DNA of 64,000 bases. Origin: Spirodela intermedia (Eukaryota > Streptophyta > Magnoliopsida > Alismatales > Araceae). The stretch is taken from contig LR746280.1 in assembly GCA_902729315.2 (NCBI GenBank), positions 3,220,501-3,284,500 of the forward strand, read 5' to 3'. The position numbers and the translations under genes were made by a program. Positions 1 through 12,420 of the stretch are shown in pieces. Within the stretch, counting starts at the first letter, position 1. Every line of letters begins with the position of its first letter. The notes under the pieces are model-generated. The model did no database searches. It saw nothing but the letters and a program-made list of their open reading frames with translations, and was not told the DNA's origin.

Positions 1-557
1 ATTTCATTCAAGGAAGAAAAAATAATAATAATCTTTTTTTCTGCTACCAGATAAAGGTAACGTCCAAAGAAGTGCTCTGCATTTCGTTGTTCATTATCTT
101 GGTTCGACCGGTTAGAAGAGGTACTCTGCATATCTTCCGTTGCTGTTAGAAACCCAGACCAATACATCATTATTCTCCCTATCATGCCTATAACTTATTT
201 GTTTCGGTAAAGATGTAATTCACATTTCAGCATCCAAGATCATTAACTCATGAAATAATTCACCATCCTCTCTGCGATCTCCAGAGGTCTTCCTGGAAGA
301 TTAAATTTGGGAAACCCATTAGGCATCTATTGAGTTTCATTTTTTCACTTCAAAATATTTTATTTGATCTGCCTTTGAAGCCATCTTATAGGCTATAGCA
401 ATAGCGTGATGAAGTATGGTTCCTTAATATCTTTTTCACAATTTTCTTGTCCATTTTTTCTGTGCCATATTTGTTCCATATAGCGTCTCACTACCATTCA
501 AAAATTAAGGTTCACAACTAAATAATCCATTTATACATATTTTCAGAATACTTTCAC

Positions 558-727
558 CTGTATATGAGTTATTTCTGTTTGGCAGAGATGTTGTATTAGT
601 CTGCTGCATTGATATTTTACAATCTGGTCATCTCCCAACTGATCTTCACCACCAACCCCGCACTTTCTTTTCATTAACCATTTCAATCGAGAACTGAGGC
701 GAGCAAGATCTATTCTGGTCAGCAACT
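558..727 (-). CDS. exon-like open segment, unrecognised protein
   Basis: A minus-strand open stretch of about 56 codons reads like real protein: LARLSSRLKWLMKRK near its start, then a Cys/Gln-rich end (YQCSRLIQHLCQ). It ends at a good splice donor (ACAG|GTGAAAG, donor GT at 557-556). It begins after a possible acceptor (ATTCGCAG) that closely follows an in-frame stop, as expected of an internal exon. I do not recognise the family. It does not resemble the later part of a YggS protein, so it is probably not the next exon of the gene at 1308-1532. A possible terminal exon lies near 243-292 on the same strand, but the reading phase does not clearly fit. Confidence 0.3.
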
Positions 728-1307
728 GCGAATACAGATTTCCTTCTCTCTATGTTTACAGAGCCATCTGACATTCTCGCCCTCCAATAATCCACCATTG
801 TATCTCAGTATGTAGTAAGATTCCGTTTTCTTTCCCTTCTCTTTTCTCTTTTCACCGTTCTAAAGGACCTACTGATTTCATCGTCTTAATCAAGATTCTA
901 AGAAGCCACAATCCCGTCACCCGACCAGATAACCTTTTGAGTCAAATCCTGGTTATCTCTCACGTGAATTGTCTCTTGCCTTAGCACCCTCTTGGAGCAA
1001 GACAATGGTGCTTAAATCCAGAATTACAATCATCTTTCTTCTTCGGTCTGGTTACAACCAGGCTTTGCTTATCCATGGTGCTTGTCCATTTTCGCATCAC
1101 GATTCAAATTTCATCAGGGAATCAGACAGGGGAGAGATATACTCCTCTGACGGAGGGTAGTAGCAGGCACTGATTAGTGTCCCCTTTCCCTTCCCTAGGT
1201 TACCACCAGCAAGAAGAAACATCCGGAGTCTCGAAATCAATTCGACGAAGAAATGAGCGAAAATCGGATGAATTAAGGGAACGACGACGCGAACACCTAT
1301 GGCACAC

Positions 1308-1532
1308 CTGGGGAGCTTTCTCGAGAATCTCCTGGACGTAATTCTCGCCGAAGATGCGGTGACCAGCGTCGTAGACCTGTTGGATGACGGACACGGGCTT
1401 CGTCTTGCTGACGGCCACCACCCGCACGCTCTCCGCCGGCCGGCCCGCCCTCTCTGCCGCCTGCTGCACCCTTTGCATCACCGACCGCAGCGCCGTCACC
1501 GCCGCCCCCTCCGCAGCCGCCACCGCCGCCAT
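1308..1532 (-). CDS. pyridoxal phosphate homeostasis protein (YggS/PROSC family), first exon only
   Basis: The exon encodes 75 residues from an ATG at 1532 to a splice donor (CCCCAG|GTGTGC) at 1308/1307, phase 0. The motif VVAVSKTKP (residues 38-46) is the hallmark of YggS/PROSC proteins; the lysine of SKT (residue 43) matches the lysine that binds pyridoxal 5'-phosphate. FGENYVQE (61-68) is the next conserved block of the alpha/beta-barrel. The family buffers free PLP in cytosol or organelles and supplies it to apo-enzymes. Residues 1-30 are Ala/Arg-rich and variable, as usual in plant members. A complete plant protein has about 240 residues, so some 165 are missing. I found no further family exons between 1 and 1307: the gene either continues beyond the left edge after a long intron or is an orphaned exon. 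Confidence 0.8.
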
Positions 1533-1900
1533 CGGCCCCCCTATTCCTCTTCTGCCGCTCCCCCCTCCCTATTCCACAAAACTCCCTCTCTCTCTCTCCT
1601 CCCTGCATGAATATGAACATATCGCAGTCTCCAAGTCAAGGTCGCCGTTTTCGAGGAGGACACGTCGGACGAACCCGACGAGGCTCAGCCCACCCATCCG
1701 AGCATGGGCGAGCGATCGGTCGGAGGACCAAATGGACTCGTGGACGCCATGAGAGTATGCCGCCGCCATCGCCCATGTTCTGGGGCCGCGCCCATTCCCC
1801 GTGGCAGTCCATCGACCATTGATCCGCAACGCAAGGCTCTGGTATGTAATTTTTTTCATTAAATTTATTTTTGGGAGGGTCATTCCCCACATGATCTTAC
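1533..1900 (-). promoter_or_regulatory. leader and presumed promoter of the YggS-family gene
   Basis: This stretch lies immediately upstream of the ATG at 1532. It is GC-rich and, read on the minus strand, holds a GA-rich run (plus-strand CTCTCTCTC near 1582-1598) of the kind common in plant 5' leaders. No clear TATA box is visible. The overlapping open frames here have no recognisable protein content. Confidence 0.3.
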
Positions 1901-4900
1901 GATTATTTCTTCCCCTTTTCCCGAAATACAGAGTTATTGTAGTGTTCTTATCTATTCATTCTAATCCTTGAAAAAGAAGTGGCACCTTTGCACAAGCAAG
2001 CATGCCAAGAAATCAGGGGAAATGCCTATGCCCAAAATGCATTTATGAAAAAATCCCAGCGAATGTTTTTCTTAAAAAAAATGATAATTAAAGGAAAATA
2101 TTTGAGCATTCGAAGTCATACATATGAGATTTAATCATCATGTTGTCTCTACTTTGGTCTATTTGAATTTCATTTTAATGGAACCTATGTGTCTTAAGTC
2201 AACCACTTAGATATGAACAACGAGGATGCCATCATTGATTGTCTTCTCATATTTGACGGCTTCTTTGTTACCTTGATGAAAGTTATTATTTCTAAAGCAC
2301 AAACAATATTATGGTGCAAAGCACATACTAATTTTATGAATGAATAACATTTTTGGCATGGAACCTTGAAGGCTTGAGAGCCTAAGCTATTTTGACATTG
2401 ATAGTACGCATAGAAAGGTAGTTTAATAATATAACATTAGTGGAGTCGTATTTATAGATGATCTTGATTAGTATATATGAAAGAAGCTTCGTAATTGTAA
2501 GGGTTGATAACTATGCTTAATAATATTGATAAATTTACTAAAAGTAAAACACTTAATGTTTATGGTTCAACTTGAATGAAGTGATTTTATATGGTAATGG
2601 GTCTCACACAAACCATGGAAAGTTAAATAGAAAATAAACACAATGTAACACAATGCATCAAAATTAGAAGGTTTTAGTTTTTTTCTAGATTTTTTTAAAT
2701 ATTTAAAACTATTTCTAGAGTCTAAGTTTCAAGCATTGAATAGGAAAAATATAAGATTGTTGCAAATGATTATTGGACAGGTCAATATGCTAGATAGAGA
2801 AAGTGGTTCAATTCACTCCTTATTGAAGGACAAAATATATTGTCACATAAAAAAATTATAAAAGAACCTGACAAGATAATTACATGAAAAATTTAGTAAA
2901 GTTTCAGTGTCCACCATCTTTGTCTTAGTCCAAGCTTGATAGTTACATCCTTGAACACCTTGAGGCAATGTAGATTAACTACAGCTCTGGGAATTTAATC
3001 TCTTTCATGTGAAGATTCTACAATGCAAGGAATTTAGATGGTTGAAGCCTTCACAAGCTAAGAGTTCAACACGAAGAAAAATAACATGTTCTACTTTTGT
3101 ATTTAGAATGAATTGACATTCAAGGCTACTTTGGCCTCTTTAAAGCTATGAGTCTAGAAGAGAGGAGTGGGTCTGCTTTGTTTGGGTAGTTACAGTCAAA
3201 ATAATACATTGTTCTCTAGCTTGGCTCTTTAGAGCTTCGACTTTAGAAGAGAATTATAAGGTTGATGTTGAGTGAGTTGGAGGTGTTCAATATGGTAGAA
3301 AGGTAACTGAAGCATGTAATTTAGTGTGTATTTTTATATGCCTCTTATCATTGTTTTAAGAGGACTAATTTTAATAATTTTGATATGCCCCTTGTCATTG
3401 TTTTATGCTACTGGCATTTCATTCAAAATACATAATAGATTCTGATCAATCCACAGGGGAAGTCTGGTATTAGGTAAAGTTTAAGTAATCTTCTAAACAT
3501 AACTCGACTCTAAAAAATAAATGAAGAACAAGAAAGAAATATAATTCAAAATTCTGCATAGAGGTTGAAGATTGAGAAGACTTGTGTAGGAGACAAATCA
3601 TGCACAGCTCTAGTCAGCTAAAAAATTCTTCTTATGCTCACAGCTCCAAATGCTCCATGCTCAAACTCCTGAGCGTGGTTTTGTACTTCAATTCTGCTAA
3701 ATCTAAATCTGGACACAGTACTATGTTACTAGGAGAAAGTTCAACTAAATATTGACTCAACACAACAAAAAAGAGAGGAGACAACATAGGACATTCAATG
3801 CTCATGGAGGGAGAACTAAATTTTACTTTAAAGGAGACTCCAAGTGGTATTAATAATGGGGCAAGCACAAATAACACATTGGGGTTTGGGAAATGCTAGA
3901 GTTATAATTGAAGCCATCAAAATCAATAGGAAATTTCTTTTATAGAAAAAGGTAAATATGTGAAACTATAGAGAGGAATGGACTGAAACAAAATCTAAGA
4001 GTTCCACCACCAGATTGCTCACCTGTCACCCTGTAGAAGAAGCGGGGAGATTAATGTTTCTACTGTGCTCAACACCTCCACCTGTCACCTAACAGAAGAG
4101 GAGCTCACAGCCACCACCGTCACTGTAGCTGTGAGTGTTGCTACCACTGTGCTCAGCTCCTTCTCTACTTGTCATGCAGGAGGGAGCTCATTGTCACAAT
4201 TGTCATTGTCTCACTCAGCTCCACTAATCCTCTGTGTCATGCCCAAAGGTCATCTAGTGCTCATGTGTCCTAATTGTCTCTGTATTTCCCCCTTTCTCTA
4301 TCCTTCTCTCTTCTCTTAAAAGTCCCCCATCAAAATGAGGTATTGGGCTTGACATAATCAGCCCAATATCAAGCCCAATATTCCCCTGAAACTTTCAATA
4401 AATCAACAAAAGTTTTAATTTTTATAATTCTGATTTTTCTCAATGTAAGCACATATTTGTTCATATTTAGAGTAAAACGACTATGAAATAAAAACCTTCT
4501 TGATTAAATAAAATGCACATGCTATAAAATGTGTAAAAGTTAGTATTTTATGCATGTATTTTTGTAAACAGTCTAGAATCACTTGGAAATAGATCTATCT
4601 TAAATGCATGCCCTTATTAAAATCCTTAGGCTGCAGTTATATCACATATACATGATTTATCATACATAAATGAGGCTTCATCATATTTCAATAAGAATTT
4701 AGTAGAAAAAAAAGAAGTAACAATGTACGAACAATTTGGAGAGTAGACAAGGCCTTGTGATTGGATCAATCTAAACATAGAATATCTTTAGTACATGTCT
4801 TCTCATCCGTATCTCACAAACTAGGAGAGGAGAATATATTAGCAGAAGTGAAAAACGAAGATATTATCAATTTAACCCCCCTTCTTGATGACAAGTTGTC

Positions 4901-5028
4901 ACACAATATGCAACAAGTCTCATGCTATCATAAAGGTGACCAAGCACACATAATGTTGTAAGTATAGATACACAAACTTTATACCTTACCATTGCATATG
5001 ATGTGTACCCCAAGAGAATTACATAGGG
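1901..5028. other. AT-rich intergenic DNA, nothing recognised
   Basis: No protein domain, tRNA or rRNA is visible. Open frames are short and low in information. The part at 4325-4400 repeats a short motif (GCCCAATA) in both orientations, which may be an old LTR edge, but no pair of ends could be found. Confidence 0.5.
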
Positions 5029-5033
5029 GTGCA

Positions 5034-6804
5034 TAATAAGTCTATATTATTATAAGTTAATAGTTAACTTAATGACATATTATATATTAACTCATGAGAA
5101 ATAATTTTATATGTTTTTAAATTAAGAAAAATAATTTTTACATGACTAACATGAGTTTGTGTTAATTATGTGATTTTATATGATTTTTATATTCACATTT
5201 TCAAGTTAAAATGTAGTATAATATAGTAAATGAATAAAAATATAAAAAAGGGGGGAACCTACTAGCTAGCTGGCATTCAATGATTAGCCCAAGGACACTG
5301 CACTTGAGTGGGTTGACCTAGACTAGGTGGAGCCACAAGCTGGGCTCTAGTGGCTAAGGACCTATGAACATGTGTGCATGACTTCTTGTTCATGTCATTG
5401 GGCAAGAACCCCTATGTGGGGGAGGGTATGATCATGTCACACATGTGTAACACATATAGCCTTCTCTCCAAGTGGTTCTGGCCATTTTATTTATGGGAGA
5501 AGGAACCTAAATACAGAATTCAGGCTAGACGTGGATTTAAAACTCATGTAGACAATCGGTGGACTAAATCATCAACAATGCTTTTTTGTAAAAATAATAT
5601 TAAAAATATTCCTATATTAAGAGAAGAGTTCATATTCGTTTGTTTGTTCCAGGGCTATCATGATAATTTTTTTTAACTTTACTTACATAACCAAGTGATC
5701 AGTATAGGTTCAAATCTCATCAACATTAATAGTTACATTTTCTTCTATTTAAACTCTATGATTCTTCTATAGGGAAACAATCAATAGGAAAAACCAAGAA
5801 AATGGTCAATCATCAATGGAATCTTCATCAACAATAATCAAGGCTCATTGTTAGTAATTAATCAAAGATTCTCTACATAAAAAATGAAAACTTGAGAGGA
5901 AATCATATTTTCTATTGATTGACAAATAAGTCATCATCAAGGGTAGAGGAATGTATTAAGAGATTTGTTATGATCTCATTAGAGTGTTCCAAATGTGGTA
6001 CACTTTTTCTACATGGACTTAATGATGAAGCTTCTTGAGGTGCACTCCACTTTTATAAAGCTCAATCTACTAGGTGACAGCCACTAGACCACAATTTTTG
6101 TCAAACTTCTACTTTGCTAGGTGACAATTGTTGAAGAAATTTCACTCCCTCTACCTTCACCCTTTCGACTCTACATGCAACTCTAGAGAGTACCCACACT
6201 ATATACATCCAAGTAGAGCCTTCGAGGATGTGGATGCCATTTGTACAACTTCAAAACACTTAAAATTTTGACGATCTTCTTCATAATGTCAGAAATATAT
6301 TTTTCTTGTTTAAACTAATTTAATCTTTAGATTAATGATAGTTTTCCTATAATTTAAGTTTTGAAATTCGTCATTAGTCCATTAAAATTCATTCGGTGTT
6401 TATAGATCTCAATTTCAAGATAAATCAAAACTCCTTAAATCACTTATGCAATAATCTTTGGATGTTATTCTATTTTCAGTCGAATTAGTGTTCTTCAAGC
6501 ATTGACATCTGTTTGACATTAGCACCCAAATTCGTTTTTTCTCTAATTTTAGAAGCATTTTCATATAATATTTTATTTTAAAAAATATATAAAATCATAT
6601 TCTTTGAGAAAAGTTTTAAAATTTTACTTGATATTATTATACATCCTTGTGATCGATTTAGATTTTTTTTTATTTTTAGCGCCTTTATTAATTTTAAATT
6701 AATATATTATGTAGAAATAATTCTTAAAATTTTAAAATTAGTGCTTTTTAGCTTTATAAATTTTAAATTTACTTGATTTAATATACAATGACTAAGTCAT
6801 GTTA
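5034..6804 (+). mobile_element. solo LTR of the Athila-like family (old copy)
   Basis: The segment begins TAATAAGTCT, a decayed TGATAAGTCT, and ends ACTAAGTCATGTTA, matching the two ends of the family LTR. In between it shows the family landmarks: the ATAAAAATAT-AAAAGGGGGG block near 5235, GGTGACAGC-like repeats around 6075-6125 and the TTTATAAATTTT tail. A 5-bp target-site duplication, GTGCA, is intact at 5029-5033 and 6805-6809. No internal region remains, so this is a solo LTR left by LTR-LTR recombination. It is the most AT-shifted full-length copy in the window and probably one of the oldest. Confidence 0.85.
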
Positions 6805-6809
6805 GTGCA

Positions 6810-7761
6810 CATAGTTTTAGCATATGACATCTCCAAGAAGAAACTATGAAATTCTGTTGGTGGTGTGTCTAGATTTCCTCTAACTCATCATGCAATACTA
6901 TTTGCACATCAAATTACTTAAATTATAAATCAAATAAAAAAATAGCTAAAAGACTAAATCTTATCTTCCATGGCTGTGTCACTTAGAGGACACCTATTAT
7001 GTAATGGCCTATACATATGAATGTGGTTCTAGTTTCATAGTCTCACTTCCAAAATAAAAAGCAAAATGTAAAATGTTAGCAAATTATACCTATTATGTCA
7101 TCTAATTATTTTTGTTGCTTCTTTATTGTAATGCTAAACTCTTTTTGAGGGACTTTTTTTTGTGTTGTATGAATTTTTGGCTAATCATCTTTAACATATA
7201 AGACTTTTATTGTGCCTTCTTATACTACAATTTATGTTGAGAGATTCATCTCTCGTTCTCTTTACCTATTTTTCATTTTATATTATCCATTTCTGTCTTA
7301 GTGAGAGTATTCCATTCTATTCAAAAGGTCACATTATTCATGAATAGGGTCATAGAGGGTCAATGCATCACAAACAATACATCTTCACACCAAAAGTTTC
7401 ATGCCTTATTGATATGAAGACAACTTCTTTTCTTCATAGTCTATTATTCAATCAATATCTTCCACCTCTTGAAACTAATGAATAGCTCACTCTTTTTGTT
7501 ATGAAAGTATAATCAAATTTTGTTTACTATAAATCATCAATAAAGGTCAATAAATTACTTTTTTCACCTTTTGAGACAAGTAAAGGACCCCAACATTCAA
7601 AAGTAAATTTAATTCCGTCTTGTGAAGTATTACACTAAATTTCACCTAATTCTTGTTTCACAAATACACAATGTTCACAAAAATCTAGTTTCCCAATATT
7701 TTGACTACTTAGCTTGATCATATAGCTATAATTAATGTTACTCAAATACATGTGTTGTAAG
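6810..7761 (-). pseudogene. copia-B: Ty1/copia gag-pre-integrase and integrase remnant
   Basis: Read on the minus strand, about 7740-7500 gives SSQNIGKLDFCEHCVFVKQ, the zinc-binding pre-integrase of Ty1/copia, followed by CWGPLLVSKGEKSN and LTFIDDL, the start of the integrase core with its first catalytic Asp. A weaker match to the later integrase (NGMEYSH) follows around 7300-7330. Stops and frame breaks are present, so the copy is dead. Below about 7000 no domain is visible. It is separate from copia-A because its coding order restarts beyond the LTR at 7762-7898. Confidence 0.65.
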
Positions 7762-7898
7762 TGTTGACATGAGAGGGAAAAACCTTAGAATCTATATAGC
7801 ATCAAGATAAAATACATGTCTCTTATATAGGAGAGAGGAGAGATGAGAGAGAGATAATGGGCCTTAGTGGGCCGAGAGTCCAATACCACTATCGAATA
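7762..7898 (-). mobile_element. copia-A 3' LTR (short, about 137 bp)
   Basis: On the plus strand the segment starts TGTTGACA and ends CGAATA. On the minus strand it therefore begins TATTCG (decayed TG) and ends TGTCAACA. A copia-type polypurine tract (AACTTAAGAGCGAG on the minus strand) abuts it at 7899-7915, just after the RNase H remnant. I could not find the matching 5' LTR near 53.7 kb, so the left border rests on one copy. Confidence 0.45.
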
Positions 7899-8718
7899 CT
7901 CGCTCTTAAGTTAGAGCATATAAGTCAAATATGTCCAACTTCGTACACATGACATTGTAAAGGATGTCGACTAGACTCTTCATGAAGATGTTTGCAAGCT
8001 AATGAGATAATACCACATGAAGAATAGAGACAAGTCTAGACATAACCTTATCTCGAATGTAGTGATAGTTGATCTTAATCTATTTTGTACACTCATAAAA
8101 GATAGGATTGCCAGAAATGAAGATACCAACTTAATTTGTCGCAATGTATGAACATTAGAGAGGGAGAAGTAATGTCGAAATCATTGAGAAGTGATTAAAG
8201 TCATACTATTTTTCCTACTATCTCAATCATGGCTCCATACTTAAATTCTGCACTAGAGCAAGACACCACCCTTTGTTTCTAGGATCGCCAAGTGACTAAG
8301 TTACTACTGATGTATGTGCAATAATCTATAGTAGACTTTTAGTCACTCTTGTCACATGCATACTTGACATTAGAGTAAGCTGCACTATAGAGATGTCTGT
8401 GTCACCGATAGATGAGCCCTTTCTCTAAGGATTGCTTGATGTAAGTGAGGACTCGTAGAGCTCCCTCCCAATAAACTTGTTGAGGCTCCTATATGAACAA
8501 ACTCAAGACACTAATTGTGCACATGATTTCATGATGAGTGATGGTAAGATATATCAACTTGCTTAACAATCGTTGATACTAGTTAGCATCCTCGTGTAAA
8601 GAAGATAAAGTGTCCTAAAATTATGGGCAAACTTCTATGGGCAAAATCTCCAACTTGTACTAAGGAGGCCTATCTCCCGAAGCATGTCAATGACCTATTT
8701 CTACTGAGTGAGGATGAG
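7899..8718 (-). pseudogene. copia-A: end of reverse transcriptase and RNase H
   Basis: Minus-strand translation in broken frames starts with KLILTQ and VIDMLRE (the end of the copia reverse transcriptase, next to the solo LTR). It continues through RNase H-like blocks such as GDPRNKGWCLAL around 8260-8300. It stops at the polypurine tract and short LTR at 7762-7915. Many stops show it is dead. It is contiguous with 10483-11286 once the solo LTR and one copy of its CTTCT duplication are set aside. Confidence 0.7.
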
Positions 8719-8723
8719 CTTCT

Positions 8724-10477
8724 TGATAAGTCTTCATTATCATGAGTTAATAATTAGTAAATAATATAGTTCTAGTTTTAACTCATGATAAATAGACTTA
8801 TATTTGTGTTAAAGTGTGAAAAGTGATTTTCAATTGATTAACGTGATTTTTTGGCTAATTATGTGATTTTATACAAATTTATAAGATTTTTACAGTCTTA
8901 TTTTTGAGATAAATAAAGAAAAATAAATAAAAATAAAAATATAGCAAAATGGGGGGTACCCGTTGACCAATTGAGCCCGCAAATGAGTCAGAAGTGTAGT
9001 TGGGGAGGAGCCACAAGTAAGGGGCTCAAGCGGCTAGGACCGATAGAGACACATGTGCGTTACTCTCTTTCCACGTCACTAGTGGCCAGTCGGCTGTCTA
9101 GCAAAGAGTAGTCATACACGTGAGAGAAAGGGACTTGATTGCAAATGTAATATTACTATATATTCACCTGAAACTTCGGCACACAAGTGATGTGGGGCTA
9201 AACCCGTGTCACACCTTTCCTAGAAAGGCTTCGATGATTTTAACCCCTACAATATCCCTTATTTATAATAGAGATATACCATGATGACGTCATTTGATAA
9301 AGGCATTGGAGTACTTATTTCAATCTTTCTCATACAAGTGGGCAATCAATGAAGGTTCAAATCCTCCCAAAACCAAAACTCATATTTTTTATCTAATTAT
9401 CGTGACTTTTTTGTAGATCGCTAGTGAAGGATTAAGCTGCCAAAATTGCTAGATCGTCGGCGAAAATCTCGTCAATGTGATTCGCGGAGCATTCTTACTA
9501 AAATTACTGAACGATTCACGATAAAAAGATCACGAATCTATTGAGTAAAACATCTCTAATTGATTGACAAATAAGTCATCATTGGGAAGAGGATAATCCA
9601 CTAGGAAACGAGTCGCCACTTCTTGAGAGCATACTAGATGCGATGAAGAGCCTCCTCTTGTTGTGTTGACCTAAAGATGAAGCTCCCTAACACATTCCAC
9701 CTCCATCTAACTCTTCTCCATTGAGTGACAGCCATTAGAGAGCCATAAATTGTTATTTTTCTACTTCATTGGGTGACAGTCACCAGAGATGATTCGATGA
9801 CCAGTTTCATTGATTTTTAGGCTTTTCAAGGAGATCTATAGATTGTCCATATCATTCTTATTCAAGGAGAGCCTTTGAGGCCATGGACACTACACAATAA
9901 TCCTCCTAAACGCTCAAGATTTTGGGGCATCGTTAAAGTATTGTTAGTGCGACGTCGGAACTCTATTTTATTACTTTCAACTTAATTTTCACTTTATTTA
10001 GTGATAATTTATATGATTTAAATTTATCAAGATATACTTCATTCAATTACGATTTTTACAACTTTTACAGATCTTAATTTGATCAATTAAATCATTTGTA
10101 ATTGTTTATGTGAGAACCATTGAGCAAAACCAGGGTTCTGCTCAATTTGTATTCTTTGATTTTTTTAAGTTGACGTCATCTTGACATCTGCACCCTTATT
10201 TTCTTTTTTTTTGAATTTTAGATATATTTTATTTTCATTTTTTAATATAAAATTTATAAAAAATAGTATTCTTTGAAAAAAAATCTAAATAATTACTTAA
10301 TATTATATTACATCTCTATGATCAACTTAGAAAATTACCACTATTTTTAGATGTTTTATTGAATTATAATTAATATATTTTTTTAAAAATACTTCTAAAT
10401 ATCTAAAATTCATATTTTTTAATTTTATAAAATTTTTAAATTTATGTGTTTTACTATACAATGACTAAGTCATGTCA
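8724..10477 (+). mobile_element. solo LTR, long-LTR subfamily, in copia-A
   Basis: It begins TGATAAGTCTTCATTATC and ends GACTAAGTCATGTCA, 1,754 bp. The 5-bp target-site duplication CTTCT is intact at 8719-8723 and 10478-10482. It carries the long-subfamily insert (GATATACCATGATGACGTC near 9270). The flanks join into a continuous copia reverse-transcriptase reading, which independently supports both borders. Confidence 0.93.
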
Positions 10478-10482
10478 CTTCT

Positions 10483-11286
10483 CATCTTGATATGCAAACT
10501 CAATCTCAAAGAAATACTGTAGAGTCCCCAAGTCATAGTACTAAGAAGTTACTACGTGTAATCTTTAGTAACAAAGATGTGGGCCTCATCACTATTGGCC
10601 ACAAGAATGTTGTCGACATATATTGCAAGAATGATAAGACTATCTTCTGTCTTCTTCTTGAGTACAATGAGATTTAGAGTGTAGGAGGCAAAACCGAAGG
10701 TGGTGAGTAAACTATTAAATTTGACAAACTAAGCATGTGGATTGTGCTTGAACTCATAAATGGTACATTGCAAGAGACATACCTTTGATGACTCCTCCTA
10801 AATAACATACCTAGAAGATTGTTCTATAAAGACCTACTCCATAAGATCACTATAGAGAAAAGTATTAGAAACATCTAACTAATGGAGAGAATGTCTGACC
10901 GACGATGAGAGAGAGGAGCACGTGGATGGAGTTGAGACAAACGATAGGAGAGAACATCTTAGTATAGTCAATCTCATATGCTTGCGTGAAGCCTCGAGCA
11001 ACTAGACGAGCTTTGTGATGAGTGATGGAGCCATCCGGATGATATTTGGTGGTAAACACCCACATGCATGTCACAATGTTGATATTATTGGGCGTGAAAT
11101 GAAATCCCAAGTTTCTTGAGTGACCAATGTAGCTACCTCCAAACCTATGGCTGCTTTCCACGTAGGTACCTATGTGGCCTCAACATATGATTATGGAAGT
11201 GACTTAGAGGCCACAAAAAAGACAAAGGCATGAAAAGAGGGAGAAAGACAGTGATAAGAGATAATCTAAGAGATGGGATAGTGGTT
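10483..11286 (-). pseudogene. copia-A: reverse transcriptase (RVT_2), N-terminal and middle part
   Basis: The minus strand at 11161-10865 encodes the typical start of the copia polymerase: a Trp-Val-Phe-Lys-like block (CMWVFTTKYHPDGSI), then HHKARLVARGFTQAYEIDY and FSPIV. Further down, 10640-10483 reads YVDNILVTNSDE (active-site YVDD decayed to YVDN) and LGTLQYFFEIE. Frameshifts and stops are present. The reading runs on into 8718-7899 across the solo LTR. Upstream, it is interrupted by M1 at 11292. Confidence 0.85.
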
Positions 11287-11291
11287 GTAGG

Positions 11292-12420
11292 TGATATGAC
11301 TTGGTCGTTGTATAGTAAATCACATAAATTTAAAATTTATAAAACTAAAAAATACTAATTTTTAGATATTTTAAAGTATTTTTTAGTAAATATATAAACT
11401 ATAATCAGATAAAACTTTTAAAACTAGTAGTAATTTTCTAAGTTGATCATAGGGATATAATATAATACTAGTAAGTTTTTAATTTTTTTCTTAAATAATA
11501 TATTTTTTTGATGAATTTTATACTACAAAATGAAAAATTAATATATTTACAATTCACAAAAAGGAAAATAAGGGTGCAGACATCAAGATGGCATCAGCAA
11601 CTGACAAATGTGAATCAGGTGGAAATAAAGTTCTATCTGACAATTCTTACATAAGTATTTATAAATAATTTAATGGATCAAATTAAGATCTATAAAATCT
11701 AAAAGAATCATAATTGAATGAAATATAGCTTCATAAATTTAAATCACACGAGTTGTCACTAAATGAAGCAGAAGTTAAGTTGAAAGTAAGAAAATAGAGT
11801 TTCAATGTCGTGATAGTGATGCATCGATGATGCATTGAAATCCTAAGTGTTCAAGAGGATGATCGTGTAGTGTCTGTGGCCTCAAAAGTTCTCCTTAGAC
11901 AAGGACAACATGAATAATCTCTAGATCTCCTTGCGAAGTCTAGAGATGAATGAAATGGGTCATCAAATCATCTTCGGTGGCTATCACTTGATGGAGTAAA
12001 AAAACGGTGACTTTGCGGTCCTTCGGTGGCTGTCACCCGACAATAAGAAGCTAGATGGAGGTAGGATGCGTGTTAGGGAGCTTCATCCTTAGGTTCGTGC
12101 AGCGAGAAAAAGCTTTTCATTGCATCTAGTATGCTTTTAGGAGGTAGTGACTCATTTCTTGGTGGATCATCCTCTTTCCGATGATAGTTTTTTCATTGAT
12201 CAATTGGAGATCATTTACTTAATAGATTCGTGATTTTTTTATTGTGAATCATTTAGTAATTTTAGTAATAGTACTTCACAAATCGCGTTGATGAGATTTT
12301 CATTGATGATCTAACAATTCTAGTGGCTGAATCCTTCACTAACAATCTGTAGGAAAGTTGTGATAATTAAATAAAAATATGAGTTTTGACTCTAGAAGGA
12401 TTTGAACCCACGTTGGTTGC
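11292..12420 (-). repeat. M1 3' LTR, first part
   Basis: This is the terminal 1,129 bp of the M1 3' LTR in reverse orientation; the other 605 bp are at 22185-22789. Together they give about 1,734 bp, matching the 1,731-bp 5' LTR at 31268-32998. The interruption is P1, whose GTTGC duplication occupies 12416-12420 and 22180-22184. Confidence 0.9.

Noticed and set aside
1297-1752. Overlapping open frames on both strands around the YggS exon
   Set aside because: Low-complexity Gly/Arg/Pro readings of the same GC-rich DNA; only the frame with VVAVSKTKP makes sense.
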